DNA of 42,336 bases from Syntrophus aciditrophicus (GCA_020718905.1 DYRD01000014.1:1-42336); one strand, 5' to 3'. Shown: positions 7,983-17,787, counted from the first letter of the stretch. Notes: generated by a model not told the origin, from the sequence alone. Translations and numbers: made by a program.

Positions 7983-8699
7983 ATGAGAACAAGAGAAGCG
8001 GGCAAGGTAAACAGTAACCTCTCGTACCTGGGAAGGAAAGAATTGGGGATGTATCTGCTGGAAGGGGAGAAAGAATCCATGCTCATCAGCGCCGGGATCA
8101 GCTTCATCCTGGGCGACATCCTCGCACAGATAAAATCGTTCGGCATTGACGAGAATAAGATCAAATCCCTGCTTATCCTGCATTCCCATTTCGATCATGT
8201 GGGGACAGTTCCCTATTTCAAAAGGACGTATCCCGCGATCGATATTTACGCCTCCCAAAGGGCGTGGGACATTCTCACGATGCCCAAGGCCATCGAAACA
8301 ATGAATGCCTTCAGCCCGGCTTTAAAAACCCTGCTCCCTTCCGACGCCGGGGGCATTCCCATTGACGACGATATTTTCCCTTCGGGAAACTCCAACTACA
8401 CCCAGTTTGAGCAGAGTCTGGAAAAGATGAAGGATCTGGAAGTAGATTATTACTGCGCCGATCATTATGGTTATATCAGTGGGGAGGAAGCCCGCGATTA
8501 TACCCGGCAGACTATTGAGGCAACCCGCCGACTGCGCGCTCGGATAGAAGAAATTTATAAAAAATCGAAAGATATTGAGTCTTCAGCAAATATTCTGACG
8601 GAGGAACTCTTCAGACGGCATCCCGATTACTTCATCTCAAAGGAGATCATTGCCGGCGTGTTTGGACAGATGGTTAAGCATATCGCCAAAACTTTATAA
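7983..8699 (+). CDS. Metallo-beta-lactamase-fold protein with an internal deletion
   Basis: The ATG at 7983 follows GAGGAGG. The 238-residue product has the metal motif HSHFDHVG (HxHxDH), the SDAGG Asp motif and the late ADHYG His, but lacks the H-x-PGH segment that should lie between IETMNAFS and ALKTLLPSDAGG. In full-length relatives I recall (about 300 residues), some 70-80 residues including the third metal ligand fill this gap, so an in-frame deletion is inferred. The frame is open, so a stable but probably catalytically impaired protein could be made. Substrate is unknown. It is convergent with ybeY, with one base between the two stops. Confidence 0.75.
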   Translation: MRTREAGKVNSNLSYLGRKELGMYLLEGEKESMLISAGISFILGDILAQIKSFGIDENKIKSLLILHSHFDHVGTVPYFKRTYPAIDIYASQRAWDILTMPKAIETMNAFSPALKTLLPSDAGGIPIDDDIFPSGNSNYTQFEQSLEKMKDLEVDYYCADHYGYISGEEARDYTRQTIEATRRLRARIEEIYKKSKDIESSANILTEELFRRHPDYFISKEIIAGVFGQMVKHIAKTL

Positions 8700-8700
8700 C

Positions 8701-9156
8701 TTACCGCTGCAAGGAGAAACCGTTCAGATACAGGAAGAGTTCATCCTCCTTATCCTGCATGCGGCGGGTATCTTCTTTATCGCCGGTTTCGTGATCATAG
8801 CCCAGGAGGTGAAGAAGGCCGTGAATCATGAGAAACTCAAGGGATTCCTTTAAACTGTTGCCGGAGGCTTCTCCTTCACTCAGCGCTTTTTCTACGGAAA
8901 TGATAATATCTCCCAGCAGCAGGGGATTGACATCGCCGTAATCACCTTCGGACATGGCAAAGGAGATGACGTTAGTCGGATTATCCCTGCCGAGGTAGAG
9001 ACGGTTGATTTCCCGAATTTCCTCGTTGTCCACCAAAAGCAGGCTGAGCTCCCGGTCTTCGAGATGGAGGCGCTTGAGCAGACGGACAAGGCTACGGCGA
9101 ATCTGCCTGCGGTTTATGGTGATTCTTTTCTGCCGGTTTTCGATCAGGATAGTCAT
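8701..9156 (-). CDS. ybeY: Endoribonuclease YbeY, rRNA maturation factor
   Basis: From ATG 9156 the protein is 151 residues and contains the zinc motif HGLLHLLGYDH (His112, His116, His122; H-x3-H-x5-H), with the family segment NPTNVISFAMSEGD upstream. YbeY is a single-strand endoribonuclease for 16S rRNA 3' maturation and ribosome quality control. A further upstream ATG (9192) is possible, but MTILIENRQ is the usual family start. The start lies inside the 3' end of pgpH in another frame, so translation is probably coupled. It is the last gene of phoH-pgpH-ybeY. Confidence 0.93.
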   Translation of the reverse strand: MTILIENRQKRITINRRQIRRSLVRLLKRLHLEDRELSLLLVDNEEIREINRLYLGRDNPTNVISFAMSEGDYGDVNPLLLGDIIISVEKALSEGEASGNSLKESLEFLMIHGLLHLLGYDHETGDKEDTRRMQDKEDELFLYLNGFSLQR

Positions 9157-11500
9157 AGAGGGATTTGATTTTGTCGTTATTGGCTTGCCCATGAATGTCG
9201 TTGTAATAGGTTACACGGTGATGAAATACCCCGTTTAGAATCCTCACAAAGCTCTCTTGAATCAGATTGAGATCCTTTAAGGTTAAATCAGATTCGTCAA
9301 GCTGTCCGTCCATGAAGATCTTGTCGATCCGGTCGCGGACAAGGTTTTGTATTCTCGACGGCGTTGGCTGGACAAGGGTTCGGGAAGAGGCCTCGATCAC
9401 ATCCCCAAGCAGCACCAGCCCCGCCTCCTTTGTCTGCGGACGCGGTCCGGGATAACGAAAATGGCTCTCCGGCAAGGCGCGTATGGATGGATCTTTGTCC
9501 CGTTTGGCCTTTTCATGAAAATATCCCACCAGACTCGTCCCGTGATGCTGCCGAATGATATCGGTAATTCTCTGGCCAAGCTTGCAGGCAGACGCGAGGT
9601 CGCATCCATCTTTGACATGGGAAATGATTACTAAAGAACTCATCCGGGGAGAAAGCTTATCATGCCTGTTTTCACCCTTACCCTGATTCTCGATAAAATA
9701 GAGCGGTTTTTTCATTTTGCCGATATCGTGGTAATAGGCGCTTACCTTGCAGAGAATGGAATCGGCGCCTATGGCCTCTGCTGCGGCTTCAACCATGGAA
9801 CCGACAATGATGGAATGATTATAGCTGCCCGGCGCTTCGATGATCATGCGCTGAAAAATCGGCTGATTGAGATTGGCAAGTTCCAGAAGCCTGATGTCGG
9901 TCGTAAAACCGAACAGGGATTCAAAGATGGGACCAACGCCCGCAACGATAATGCCGCTCATCACGGCTCCCGTAAAACCGGCCAGGAATTTATAGAGCGT
10001 ATCTAAAGACGCCTGTTGACCCGTAAGGAGAGACAGGGCAAGGATAGTAATCATGTTCATTAAGCCAAGAAAAAGACCAATCCTTATAAAAACCGTTCGC
10101 TTTCGATAATGATCTCCCTTGTAGATAACAATAATGAAGCCAAAAAAGGCAAAAAGAGGAAGGTATAGCTGTGGCGGCGGAATCATGAAGGCAATCAGAA
10201 AACATATAAATATCGAGAAGAGCAGGGCAACCTGGCGATTGAAAAGATATCCCGTCAAGAGGGTACCGACAGCAAAGGGAGTGGCATAAAGGATCGTCTC
10301 GGTTGCTAAAAACGGGAACGATTGATGGATGGCCCCGGAAATGAAGATCACTGCCTTTATTAATGAAAACTGTAAAATCATTACTACGGTAAGGCAAAAA
10401 AGGTGGCGATTCTGAACAGCCGGACTTACCGGGGTGGATGAACCCTTTTGTGAAAGAAACAGCAACGACGAAGCGAAGAAGCATATCAACAAAAACATTC
10501 CGGTGAACCCCGCGCTGAGCGATGTATTCCGTTGGCTATGCTGTTTGAAGAAGGCGTTAATCTTATCAAGATCGGTTACCGTTATCTTCTCACCTTCCCG
10601 CACGATCATTTCATTTTTTTGAACTTGGAAATTCACGGGAAGGACGGCATCCATAGCAGCCCGCCGATGCATTTCCGTTGCCTGGCGGTTAAAAGTCAGA
10701 TTGGGCTGCAAAAGTTTGCCTGCAAGAGAAACGGCGGTCTTCCGCAGCTCGGGGTCAACTGCCGAAAATATGGATTTTGCCCTTTGTTTCAGCAACTCCT
10801 GGGCATCCTGTAACTTCATGATTTCGGTAAGGTGCTTTTCTTCTTGTTCCAATAATGTGCGAACATTTTTGATAAGGATGCCCCGTTCCTGCTCAGACGG
10901 AGAAAAAACGACATTGGTGATCATCCGATCCCGGTAAACATCCATGATCAAGGCAGAGATCTTTTCCGCCAGGGATGAGGAAAATTCACGTTGTTCCAAA
11001 ATCGCCAACTCTGCGCCGGTGAGATTTATCTCGAGAGATTTTTCGAATATCCCGGGGCTGCTTGTTTTCTTGCCGTCCGTAGCGAGTGTTGCCGTATCAT
11101 CGTCATCGGCGGTCGTCCTTTGCCGGCTCTCCTGAACGGCAAGAAAGGCTTTCATGAGGCCGCCGCGGATCTGAACAGGTATTTGGTCGTCGTAATCGAA
11201 TATAGAAGGAACAGCTTTTGCCGCCTCTATCCTTTTCAAATCCGTCGATGCCTTTTCTTCAACAAGAAAATCGCGGTCCGCCTTGATATTTTTATTGGCA
11301 ATGGCCCCGACCTTGTACTCAGATCGCGATATCGGACCTGACGGCGACAGCAAAAGAGTTAACATCAGACTCAAGGAGACAAGCAAAAACCAGCGATGGA
11401 AGTGGGGATTTTTGAAAAACGCCGGGATATTCCCAGGCTGGGCAAACCACTTTTTCCAAATCGGTAAATGCTTTTCAGTAATCGCCTGCATGTTGGTCAT
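9092..11500 (-). CDS. 7TM-HD membrane phosphohydrolase, PgpH-type (c-di-AMP phosphodiesterase family)
   Basis: The 802-residue protein has a cytoplasmic start, TM1 at about 36-52, an extracytoplasmic 7TMR-HDED region (about 55-325), a block of transmembrane helices (about 330-530) and a C-terminal HD domain. In the HD domain, NHSIIVGSMV (561-570) supplies the first His and YYHDIGKMKKP holds the HDIGK motif (His591, Asp592). This architecture matches PgpH/YqfF proteins, which hydrolyse cyclic di-AMP in Firmicutes; activity in this lineage is inferred. Its ATG overlaps the phoH stop by four bases (ATGA) and ybeY overlaps its 3' end, so the three are translationally coupled. Confidence 0.88.
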   Translation of the reverse strand: MTNMQAITEKHLPIWKKWFAQPGNIPAFFKNPHFHRWFLLVSLSLMLTLLLSPSGPISRSEYKVGAIANKNIKADRDFLVEEKASTDLKRIEAAKAVPSIFDYDDQIPVQIRGGLMKAFLAVQESRQRTTADDDDTATLATDGKKTSSPGIFEKSLEINLTGAELAILEQREFSSSLAEKISALIMDVYRDRMITNVVFSPSEQERGILIKNVRTLLEQEEKHLTEIMKLQDAQELLKQRAKSIFSAVDPELRKTAVSLAGKLLQPNLTFNRQATEMHRRAAMDAVLPVNFQVQKNEMIVREGEKITVTDLDKINAFFKQHSQRNTSLSAGFTGMFLLICFFASSLLFLSQKGSSTPVSPAVQNRHLFCLTVVMILQFSLIKAVIFISGAIHQSFPFLATETILYATPFAVGTLLTGYLFNRQVALLFSIFICFLIAFMIPPPQLYLPLFAFFGFIIVIYKGDHYRKRTVFIRIGLFLGLMNMITILALSLLTGQQASLDTLYKFLAGFTGAVMSGIIVAGVGPIFESLFGFTTDIRLLELANLNQPIFQRMIIEAPGSYNHSIIVGSMVEAAAEAIGADSILCKVSAYYHDIGKMKKPLYFIENQGKGENRHDKLSPRMSSLVIISHVKDGCDLASACKLGQRITDIIRQHHGTSLVGYFHEKAKRDKDPSIRALPESHFRYPGPRPQTKEAGLVLLGDVIEASSRTLVQPTPSRIQNLVRDRIDKIFMDGQLDESDLTLKDLNLIQESFVRILNGVFHHRVTYYNDIHGQANNDKIKSLYDYPDRKPAEKNHHKPQADSP

Positions 11501-12471
11501 GACGATATTTCCCTCTCCATGGTGCTTTTTCGCGTCCGATCGATATGATTGTAAGCCCTGATAACCTCCTGAACGAGGGGATGCCTGACTACATCGAGTT
11601 CTGAGAAATGAACAAAACCGATCCTGTCACTTTTGCGGAGGATTTTTTCCGCTTCGATCAGGCCGGAGGTTTTTTCCGTGGGCAGATCGATCTGAGTGAT
11701 ATCGCCAGTAATGACCGCCTTAGAACCGAAGCCGAGGCGGGTCAGGAACATCTTCATCTGCTCGGATGTCGTATTCTGGGCCTCATCGAGAATAACGAAG
11801 GCGTCATTCAAGGTTCGGCCTCGCATAAACGCCAGGGGTGCGACCTCGATGATTCCTTTATGCATGAGGGCGGTAGCCTTTTCGACGTCCATCATGTCAA
11901 ATAAGGCATCGTAAAGTGGCCTGAGGTAAGGATTAACTTTTTCGGCAAGATCGCCGGGCAGGAAGCCGAGTTTTTCACCGGCTTCTACGGCGGGTCTGGC
12001 AAGGGCAATACGGGAGACCTTCTTTTCCAGGAGCGCGGCAACGGCCATCGCCATCGCCAGATAGGTTTTACCGGTTCCGGCAGGTCCGATCCCGAAGACC
12101 ATGTCATAATTTCTGATGGCGTCGATATATAGTTTCTGGGCGATGCTCTTGGGAGTGATAAGTCTCTTTTTCGAGGATATGAAAACCTTATCGAGGAAGA
12201 TCTTTTCCAGGCTGGCGGCGCCGTCTTCGGAAAGGATGCGGTGGGCGTAATCAATATCCTGGGGAAAAAGGGGATAACCATTCTCTAAAAGGGCATACAA
12301 CTGGACGAGGAGGTTCTTGACCAAATGTACCGCCGTTGCTTCTCCGGCTACGGGGACAAGCCTTTCTATATGCTTGAGATGCTTGTCATGTTCCCCGAGC
12401 AAATTCCTGAAGAGGGCGTTGTCGGGGAAATGGAAATTCTCTGAGTTTGTAGCCTGAAGCTTCGCTTTCAA
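11497..12471 (-). CDS. PhoH family ATPase
   Basis: This 324-residue protein has an N-terminal KH-like/PhoL region (about 10-105) and a P-loop ATPase core with Walker A GPAGTGKT (129-136), ALARPAVEAGEKLGFLPGDL and Walker B FVILDEAQN. The ending motif GDITQIDLP is characteristic. PhoH/YbeZ proteins are RNA-helicase-like ATPases genetically linked to YbeY in ribosome maturation, which fits the operon here. The likely start is TTG at 12471; no strong ribosome-binding site is visible, so the start is less certain than the identity. Confidence 0.9.
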   Translation of the reverse strand: MKAKLQATNSENFHFPDNALFRNLLGEHDKHLKHIERLVPVAGEATAVHLVKNLLVQLYALLENGYPLFPQDIDYAHRILSEDGAASLEKIFLDKVFISSKKRLITPKSIAQKLYIDAIRNYDMVFGIGPAGTGKTYLAMAMAVAALLEKKVSRIALARPAVEAGEKLGFLPGDLAEKVNPYLRPLYDALFDMMDVEKATALMHKGIIEVAPLAFMRGRTLNDAFVILDEAQNTTSEQMKMFLTRLGFGSKAVITGDITQIDLPTEKTSGLIEAEKILRKSDRIGFVHFSELDVVRHPLVQEVIRAYNHIDRTRKSTMEREISS

Positions 12472-12602
12472 GTTGTCTCTTAAATTTCTTTGTGATGTGC
12501 AGATCTTTTTCTAAACTGGCTTAAATGCTATCACGTCCGTAAACCAAATAAACACGGGAACATCACCATCCGACTGTACAAACGGCGATGCTGCTATGCA
12601 GG

Positions 12603-13853
12603 TCATTTTTGCAGGAAAAGATGGGCAAACACCTTCGCATTGCCCATCATGTTTGCAATCAGGCAGTTTTCGTTCGGTTGATGGGCCGTCGGTGTTGTCC
12701 GGCACCAGACGGCGACGGGATACCCTTCCCGCCGCAGATAGGCGGCGACCGTCCCGGCCCCGATACCCTGGGGGGTGGCCTGGACGCGATACACCCGGTC
12801 AATGGCTTGCTTGAGGAAGGTGACGATAGGACTTTGGGGATCCGTCGCCTCCGGGGCCTGAACCTCCTGCGCCGAAGAGATACCGATAGCAACCCCGAAT
12901 TCCTTCTCGATCGCTTCCGCCACTTCCCGCATGACCTGCTTGACCTTGGACAGATCATAGAGGGGCAATACCCGGCAGTCCATATAAAAGTTATCCTCGC
13001 CGGGAATTGTATTGACGTTCGGGACATTAGCGTCTTTTCGCGTTGGTTCGAAGGTGCTTAAGGGGGGATCGAAGAGGGGATTGCTTGCCGGGAACCGTTC
13101 ATGAAGGGCCGCATACAGGCGCACCGCCAGGTGCGAGGCAGCCAGAAAAGCGTTTATTCCCTGGTATGGCTTGCTGCCGTGGCATTGTTTTCCCAGGGTC
13201 CGAAAATGAACCCAGAGGATGCTTTTTTCAGCGATTTCAAGCAATGTTCCCTCTTCATTTCCAGAATCGGGGACGCAAATCACGTCCGTTTTTCGAAAGG
13301 GATTCTGTTCGTGCCGGAGAAGATAGGCGAGCCCCCAGCGGCTTGCCGTTTCTTCGTCGGATACAAAGACCAACCCTGGAGTTCTTGCCGGCTGTAGGCC
13401 TTCATCGTAGCAAGCCTTTAAGGCATACAGGGAGGCGACCAAGTCCTGCTGATTATCCACGACACCCCGGCCGATGATATAGCCGTCTTGGACATAGGCG
13501 TGATAAGGATCATGCCTCCAGAGTCCCGGTTCCCCCGGGGGAACAATATCCATGTGGCTGATGATCCACGTTTGTTCTGTGGATGAAGCCGCAGGACCAG
13601 GATAGCGGACGATGATGTTGGGGCGGCGTCCTGAAGATACACGCTCGTCGGGGGCGTCAATGATCTCCAGATCCGTCATACCAAGGCATGTCAGGACATC
13701 CCCAAGAAAGATTGCTTTCTTCATTTCCCCGTCCCCGCCGCTTTCCGGGGCGATGGCGGGTATGGCCGTAAGCTCAATCTGCAGGCTGACCATGTCCTTT
13801 TCATAGGCATCAATGCGCCGGGCTATACGGTCAAAAAGCTGCTCGTCAATCAT
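12603..13853 (-). CDS. M20 family metallopeptidase (ArgE/DapE/CPG2-like)
   Basis: The 416-residue protein has the M20 two-metal site: SHMD (His100, Asp102), GRGVVDNQQ (bridging Asp133), SDEE (catalytic Glu167, metal Glu168), PDSG (Asp196) and a C-terminal His in TAHQPNE. A dimerisation/lid domain lies between about 205 and 330. Such enzymes hydrolyse dipeptides or acylated amino acids; the diaminoacid-type DapE relatives are alternatives and the substrate cannot be read. It is the last gene of a unit whose two preceding M16 protease genes are broken; the M16B frame ends 8 bases inside this start. This gene itself looks complete. Confidence 0.88.
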   Translation of the reverse strand: MIDEQLFDRIARRIDAYEKDMVSLQIELTAIPAIAPESGGDGEMKKAIFLGDVLTCLGMTDLEIIDAPDERVSSGRRPNIIVRYPGPAASSTEQTWIISHMDIVPPGEPGLWRHDPYHAYVQDGYIIGRGVVDNQQDLVASLYALKACYDEGLQPARTPGLVFVSDEETASRWGLAYLLRHEQNPFRKTDVICVPDSGNEEGTLLEIAEKSILWVHFRTLGKQCHGSKPYQGINAFLAASHLAVRLYAALHERFPASNPLFDPPLSTFEPTRKDANVPNVNTIPGEDNFYMDCRVLPLYDLSKVKQVMREVAEAIEKEFGVAIGISSAQEVQAPEATDPQSPIVTFLKQAIDRVYRVQATPQGIGAGTVAAYLRREGYPVAVWCRTTPTAHQPNENCLIANMMGNAKVFAHLFLQK

Positions 13854-14719
13854 AATTAGCCGTTATCCTTTTAATATCATGGCATTTTCCCACCATTTGC
13901 TTATAGCCGGCCTCGCTTCCCATAATTAGGGTTATGGAATTTTCCGGGGTGAGAACATTGCCGGGAGAAAATCATCGGGCAGCTTGTCAAAGGCAAGCAA
14001 GGCCTGTTGCGTAACGATTTGGTGCAAGGAATCGAACCGAAAGATAAAGCTGTTCATGATTGCCTTTTTTGCCCCATCAATCTCCTTGTGAGACAGTCCT
14101 TCTCGTTTTGCCTTCCCCAGAATATCCTGAATCACCTGGACGGTTATCGGCGCGGACGAAGATTTAGACATGGCATAAGCACCAAAAACTCCGTAATCGC
14201 GTCTGGCTTGGTAGAAACTGCCCGTAGAGTAGGCAAGGCCCCTGTTGGTGCGCACCTCCTGAAAAATACGGGAACGGAAGCCCCCGCTCCCTAGAACGAA
14301 ATCGATTACATCGAAGGCGTAATATGCATCAGAACCCTGCTTTTAAGATCTTTGCCGAGCTTTAAACGACCTTCGTCAAATAATGGTTCCTGAAGAAGCT
14401 CGGAAAAAATTCCCAATATCTTTTCAAAGTCTTTCTTTAAAGAAAATACCGACCACTGTGTCTGCGCGCCCGATTTAACGATGAGGTTTAGCTTGACGAC
14501 AGGCAACTCATGATTCTCAAGGATATATACGGTAAGGCCATTAGACAGGGTGAACCGGTATGGCTGGGTAGGGGCGAAGTTTAGAGGACGATAAGTAATT
14601 TTGGCCGGTTCGGGAGAGACGAACGGCGCGGCGCTCAATGTATCGGATTGGCAAAAACTAAAGCCAATTATCAACGTGATGAGAGAAATAATAATGCGCG
14701 GTAACGAATGCTTCTTCAT
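13846..14719 (-). pseudogene. M16 (pitrilysin-like) zinc protease, second subunit, broken
   Basis: The N-terminal part (from ATG 14719) has a signal peptide and LSNGLTVYILENHELPVVKL, then jumps from IVKSG straight to WSVFSLKKDFEKILGIFSEL, missing about 60 residues. After KSRVLM the frame breaks. The next frame continues YYAFDVIDFVLGSGGFRSRI, RTNRGLAYS and QALLAFDKLPDDFL, then breaks again. A third frame gives LTPENSITLIMG and stops at 13846. These pieces cover the M16 non-catalytic-subunit fold in order but with several deletions and frameshifts. It would have been the partner of the HxxEH subunit upstream, starting one base inside that gene's stop (TGATG). Confidence 0.82.
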
Positions 14720-15856
14720 CAGTCCTTTTTCATGATGGCGATGGTACGGTTATCAGGGGTCAGGTAACGGTTTGCCGTATCTCTTAGATCCTCAGGGGTA
14801 ATATTTTCGATGTTTTTTCCATAGTTCACAATATAGCGCCAGTCCCCAAGAATCGTCTCACAATAGGAAAGCATGCCCGCAAGTCCTTCATTGGAACTCT
14901 GACGCCTGATAAAATCTGCCTGCAGCTGGTTCTTTACCTTGCGGAGTTCCCAGTCCGTTACGGGTACCTTCTTTAGATCGTCGATCATGCTATCGATGGC
15001 CCCGGTGAGCTTGTCAATCTTATGGGGATTGCGAACCGTAGCAAAAATTCCAAGGTGGCCGTTTCGATATCGCCCACCACGGTAATCACCATATTTTGGG
15101 GGGCATGGGTCCACAAAAAAAACTGTTCCAAATCGGTCAGCGAATTTTTCATATAATTGTCCATCCGGATCCGCATCGGTCCGTTGCCTTCTCTCTTCCA
15201 TGACCACATCGCGCTCCTGGTAAAATTACCGAAAAACCGGGTTGGCCATGCGATCAGATTCGATTCTTGCCCAAAGTTCGGCTTTATTTGCAGGCAGGCT
15301 TACATGATAGGTAATCATATCCTGACCCGTCGAGGCATTGATATTGACAGCGCCATTTTCGTTGTAGATCCGATCGATTTCATTGGATCGATACCACTGG
15401 CGATGACTCTTCTGCAATGCCGCCAGCCGTTCTCCCAGCATCCCGACAAGTTTGCTATCCGACTTATCTCCCTTTGCCTTTTCCCGATCCAGGCGATCCC
15501 CGGTTTTACCGATTTTAGTAAGCAGATCCCTTTCCTTGCGACTATTTTTCGTGCCTATTGTTTTTGTCCCCTTGAACATCATGTGCTCCAGGAGATGGGC
15601 AAGGCCGGTCTTACCGTCGATTTCATCCACCGCCCCGGCTTTGATACGAATATAAAAAGGAAACCGTCGGGCTGATATGCCTTTCCAGGATAAGCACCCG
15701 GATGCCGTTTTTCATGGTGAAGGCATGAACGCGCTCTTCCAGTTTTGTTCCTTCCTGGGCAAATGACAAAGGCGCCCAGAAGGAGATCAGGAGCAGGAGG
15801 AGCAAGGGGGCAAGGAGGAAAAACTCTCCTCGTTGGTTTTTACTGTTTATAAGCAT
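14719..15856 (-). pseudogene. M16 zinc protease, catalytic HxxEH subunit, broken
   Basis: From about ATG 15856 there is a signal peptide (LLLLLLISFWAPLSFAQEG) and MKNGIRVLILERHISPTVSF. A one-base excess in a T5 run (15654-15658 as A5 on the plus strand) then shifts frame. The next frame carries AHLLEHMMFKG, which holds the HxxEH zinc motif, and ends near 15226 (ESDRMANPVFR). Further frames carry VVMEERRQRTDADPDGQLYE, then APQNMVITVVGDIE, then the C-terminal part ending IENITPEDLRDTANRYLTP. About 100 or more residues of the middle are missing. Product would be inactive. Secreted M16 pairs normally act as periplasmic peptidases. Confidence 0.83.
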
Positions 15857-16094
15857 TGCTGTCATCTTTAAGGACCGCATGTATTCTGCAGGCGGGATAT
15901 ATCAATCCGGTTATACCCAACAGGATCATGAAGGAAGCAGAGAAGAAAAGCATAATGAATTCCAGTGGGTTTTTGATAAGATAGGCGCCGAGGAGGGTGT
16001 TTGTGCCCAGGAGCAGCAAGATAAGAGAAAATCCCCCGATCACCAGGAGTTTCAACCAACATAACCACGAAACGGCAAGCTTTTTTGAATCCAT
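15840..16094 (-). CDS. Small two-helix membrane protein, function unknown
   Basis: The 84-residue product has two hydrophobic segments, about residues 9-34 (SWLCWLKLLVIGGFSLILLL) and 44-66 (LEFIMLFFSASFMILLGITG), with a short charged tail containing KDDSNAYK. I do not recognise a named family. It starts at ATG 16094 without a clear Shine-Dalgarno sequence, and its stop lies a few codons inside the start of the M16A pseudogene, so it headed the peptidase transcription unit. It could be a membrane partner of the exported proteases, but that is only contextual. Its frame is intact although the two following genes are broken. Confidence 0.55.
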   Translation of the reverse strand: MDSKKLAVSWLCWLKLLVIGGFSLILLLLGTNTLLGAYLIKNPLEFIMLFFSASFMILLGITGLIYPACRIHAVLKDDSNAYKQ

Positions 16095-16167
16095 GCTTTA
16101 TTCGTACAATTTTATAGGGACTTAATCAAGAGGTATTATCAAAACCGCCTTATCATAATTGCGGATG

Positions 16168-17336
16168 TTAAGTTTGTCTCGTCAGTCCTTTTAAGGCATG
16201 GTAAGTTTCCGTTGTCAAAGTGGGGCTTGCACAGGGAAGAAGGGAATTGTTGTGATACAACGGTTCTTCTGCCAGGGGATAGGAAGATGCACGGCAGGCC
16301 TCGTCCCATAACAACGTTCCGGGTATGGGTGAATACTCGGCGAGAATCGGTCTGGCTCCCCGGGAACGGACGTAAAGTATGCTTTCCCGTATTTCCTGCG
16401 CTCTTTGACCTGGCAGGCCGCAGAGGAGATAGACGCCGATCTCATTTGCTCCATAGCCGGCTTCTTGCAGATAGGTGGCCGCCTTTTCGAAGGCAGCGTT
16501 ATCAACCTTATAGCCATTTGCTGCGGATCGCTGAGCAGGGCATCGTCATAAAAAGAGAAGTTTCTTACCCCGAGGCTATCCTGCCAGTGGCTCAGCTCAT
16601 TGACGACCTGAATCGGGTCCCGTCGATCATAGCTGTCATAGAGCTGCCTGGACGCACAATAGGGACAACGGAACGGACAGCCGCGGGAAGTGAGCAGGGG
16701 TATCTGTTCCGGCACCGGCAACAGCTCGAAAGCAGGGTAGGGCAGATGATCGAGAGCATGTTCGTCAGGTATATAACGGACAGGCTCTCCAAGGATATCT
16801 TTCATGATGAAGGGAATATGACCCTCACCCCGTCCGGAGAGGACATGATCCGCCCCGGACCTTCGGGCATGGTCAGGGCAAAGAGTCGCATAAACCCCGC
16901 CGAGAATAACCGGCACGCCGGGGAGGATATCCTTTACGAGGGAAATAATATCAAAGACGCCCGGATACCAATAAGTCATCATGGAGGTAACCAGGACGAG
17001 GCGTGGTTTTTCCATCTCCTTAAGAATCATCTTCAAGATATGGCGTGGAAGTCCATAACGGTGATACGGTTTTTGAATGCCCGCGAGGGCTGCGGGCCTG
17101 GCAATTTTTTCCCTTATTAACTTGCCGTGCCCCCCTGCTTTTCTTGCCGGCCTTTTGACTGCTCCCGGAGAAATGCCATCGAGAGGGCCGCTCTCCAGAC
17201 AATCGATTAATTGCACGTCCAGGCCGTTTTTCCGCAGACAGGAGGCCATATGTAGCAAGCCGAGGGGCTTCATCCAGAAGTCGTAGGCGGAAAAATCATT
17301 TATCCAGGGGTTGATCAATAAGATAGGATTACTCAT
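16168..17336 (-). pseudogene. B12-binding-domain radical SAM protein, broken
   Basis: The first part (ATG 17336, MSNPILLINPWINDFSAYDF) has a cobalamin-binding-type N-terminal domain (PVILGGVYATLCPDHA) and the radical SAM cluster motif CPFRCPYC (CxxxCxxC). It reads correctly to YDDALLSDPQQMA, then the frame breaks and about 60-70 family residues are missing. A second frame resumes with FEKAATYLQEAGYGANEIGV, YLLCGLPGQRAQEIRESI and AEYSPIPGT, and ends at 16168. So the barrel's middle strands are gone. Intact relatives are uncharacterised radical SAM enzymes with a B12 domain; the reaction is unknown. It is divergent from dtd, and that intergenic region is also compressed. Confidence 0.8.
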
Positions 17337-17380
17337 CCAGGTCAAATTAGCAAATATTTAACGGCATGACAATAAAAGAC

Positions 17381-17787
17381 TTGAAGGCGATCTTGTTTAC
17401 TGCTAACACCCCCGGCCATCCGTCGGGGTTGAAAAGGGAGACACGACGAAGGACGCCGATTATCTCGTTGACAAAATCATCAACCTGAGAATATTTGAAG
17501 ATAGCGAGGGAAAGATGAACCTGTCCCTGCTCGCTAAAAATGGAGAGTTTATGGTCATCTCGCAATTCACGCTTTTGGGGGATTGCCGCAAAGAAGGAAG
17601 AAGACCTTCTTTTTATCAGGCCGAAGAGCCGATAACTGCAAGAAAACTTTACGATTATTTCATCGTAAAAAGCAGGGAGAAGAAGGTAGATAAAGTCGGG
17701 ACGGGGGAGTTTCAGGCCATGATGAAGATCGATCTGCGCAACGATGGACCGGTGACCCTCTTGCTTGACAGCAGGACCGCTTTCTAA
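17381..17787 (+). pseudogene. dtd: D-aminoacyl-tRNA deacylase, broken
   Basis: The 3' part (from about 17425) reads GVEKGDTTKDADYLVDKIIN and continues with the catalytic SQFTLLGDCRK and NDGPVTLLLDS motifs of DTD, which hydrolyses D-amino acids from tRNA. The 5' part is compressed. TTG 17381 gives MKAIL and a short residue run resembling the DTD N-terminus, but in another frame and missing the GKGLLVLL strand. In the frame of the 3' part a TAA lies at 17402-17404. The first usable in-frame start would be ATG 17515, giving only 90 residues instead of about 150. It is therefore probably inactive. Other cell functions for chiral proofreading are not visible here. Confidence 0.75.

Noticed and set aside
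15654-15658. Programmed frameshift in the T5 run of the M16 protease gene
   Set aside because: Further frameshifts and missing segments follow downstream, so the gene is dead regardless; there is no stimulatory structure or duplicated product logic.
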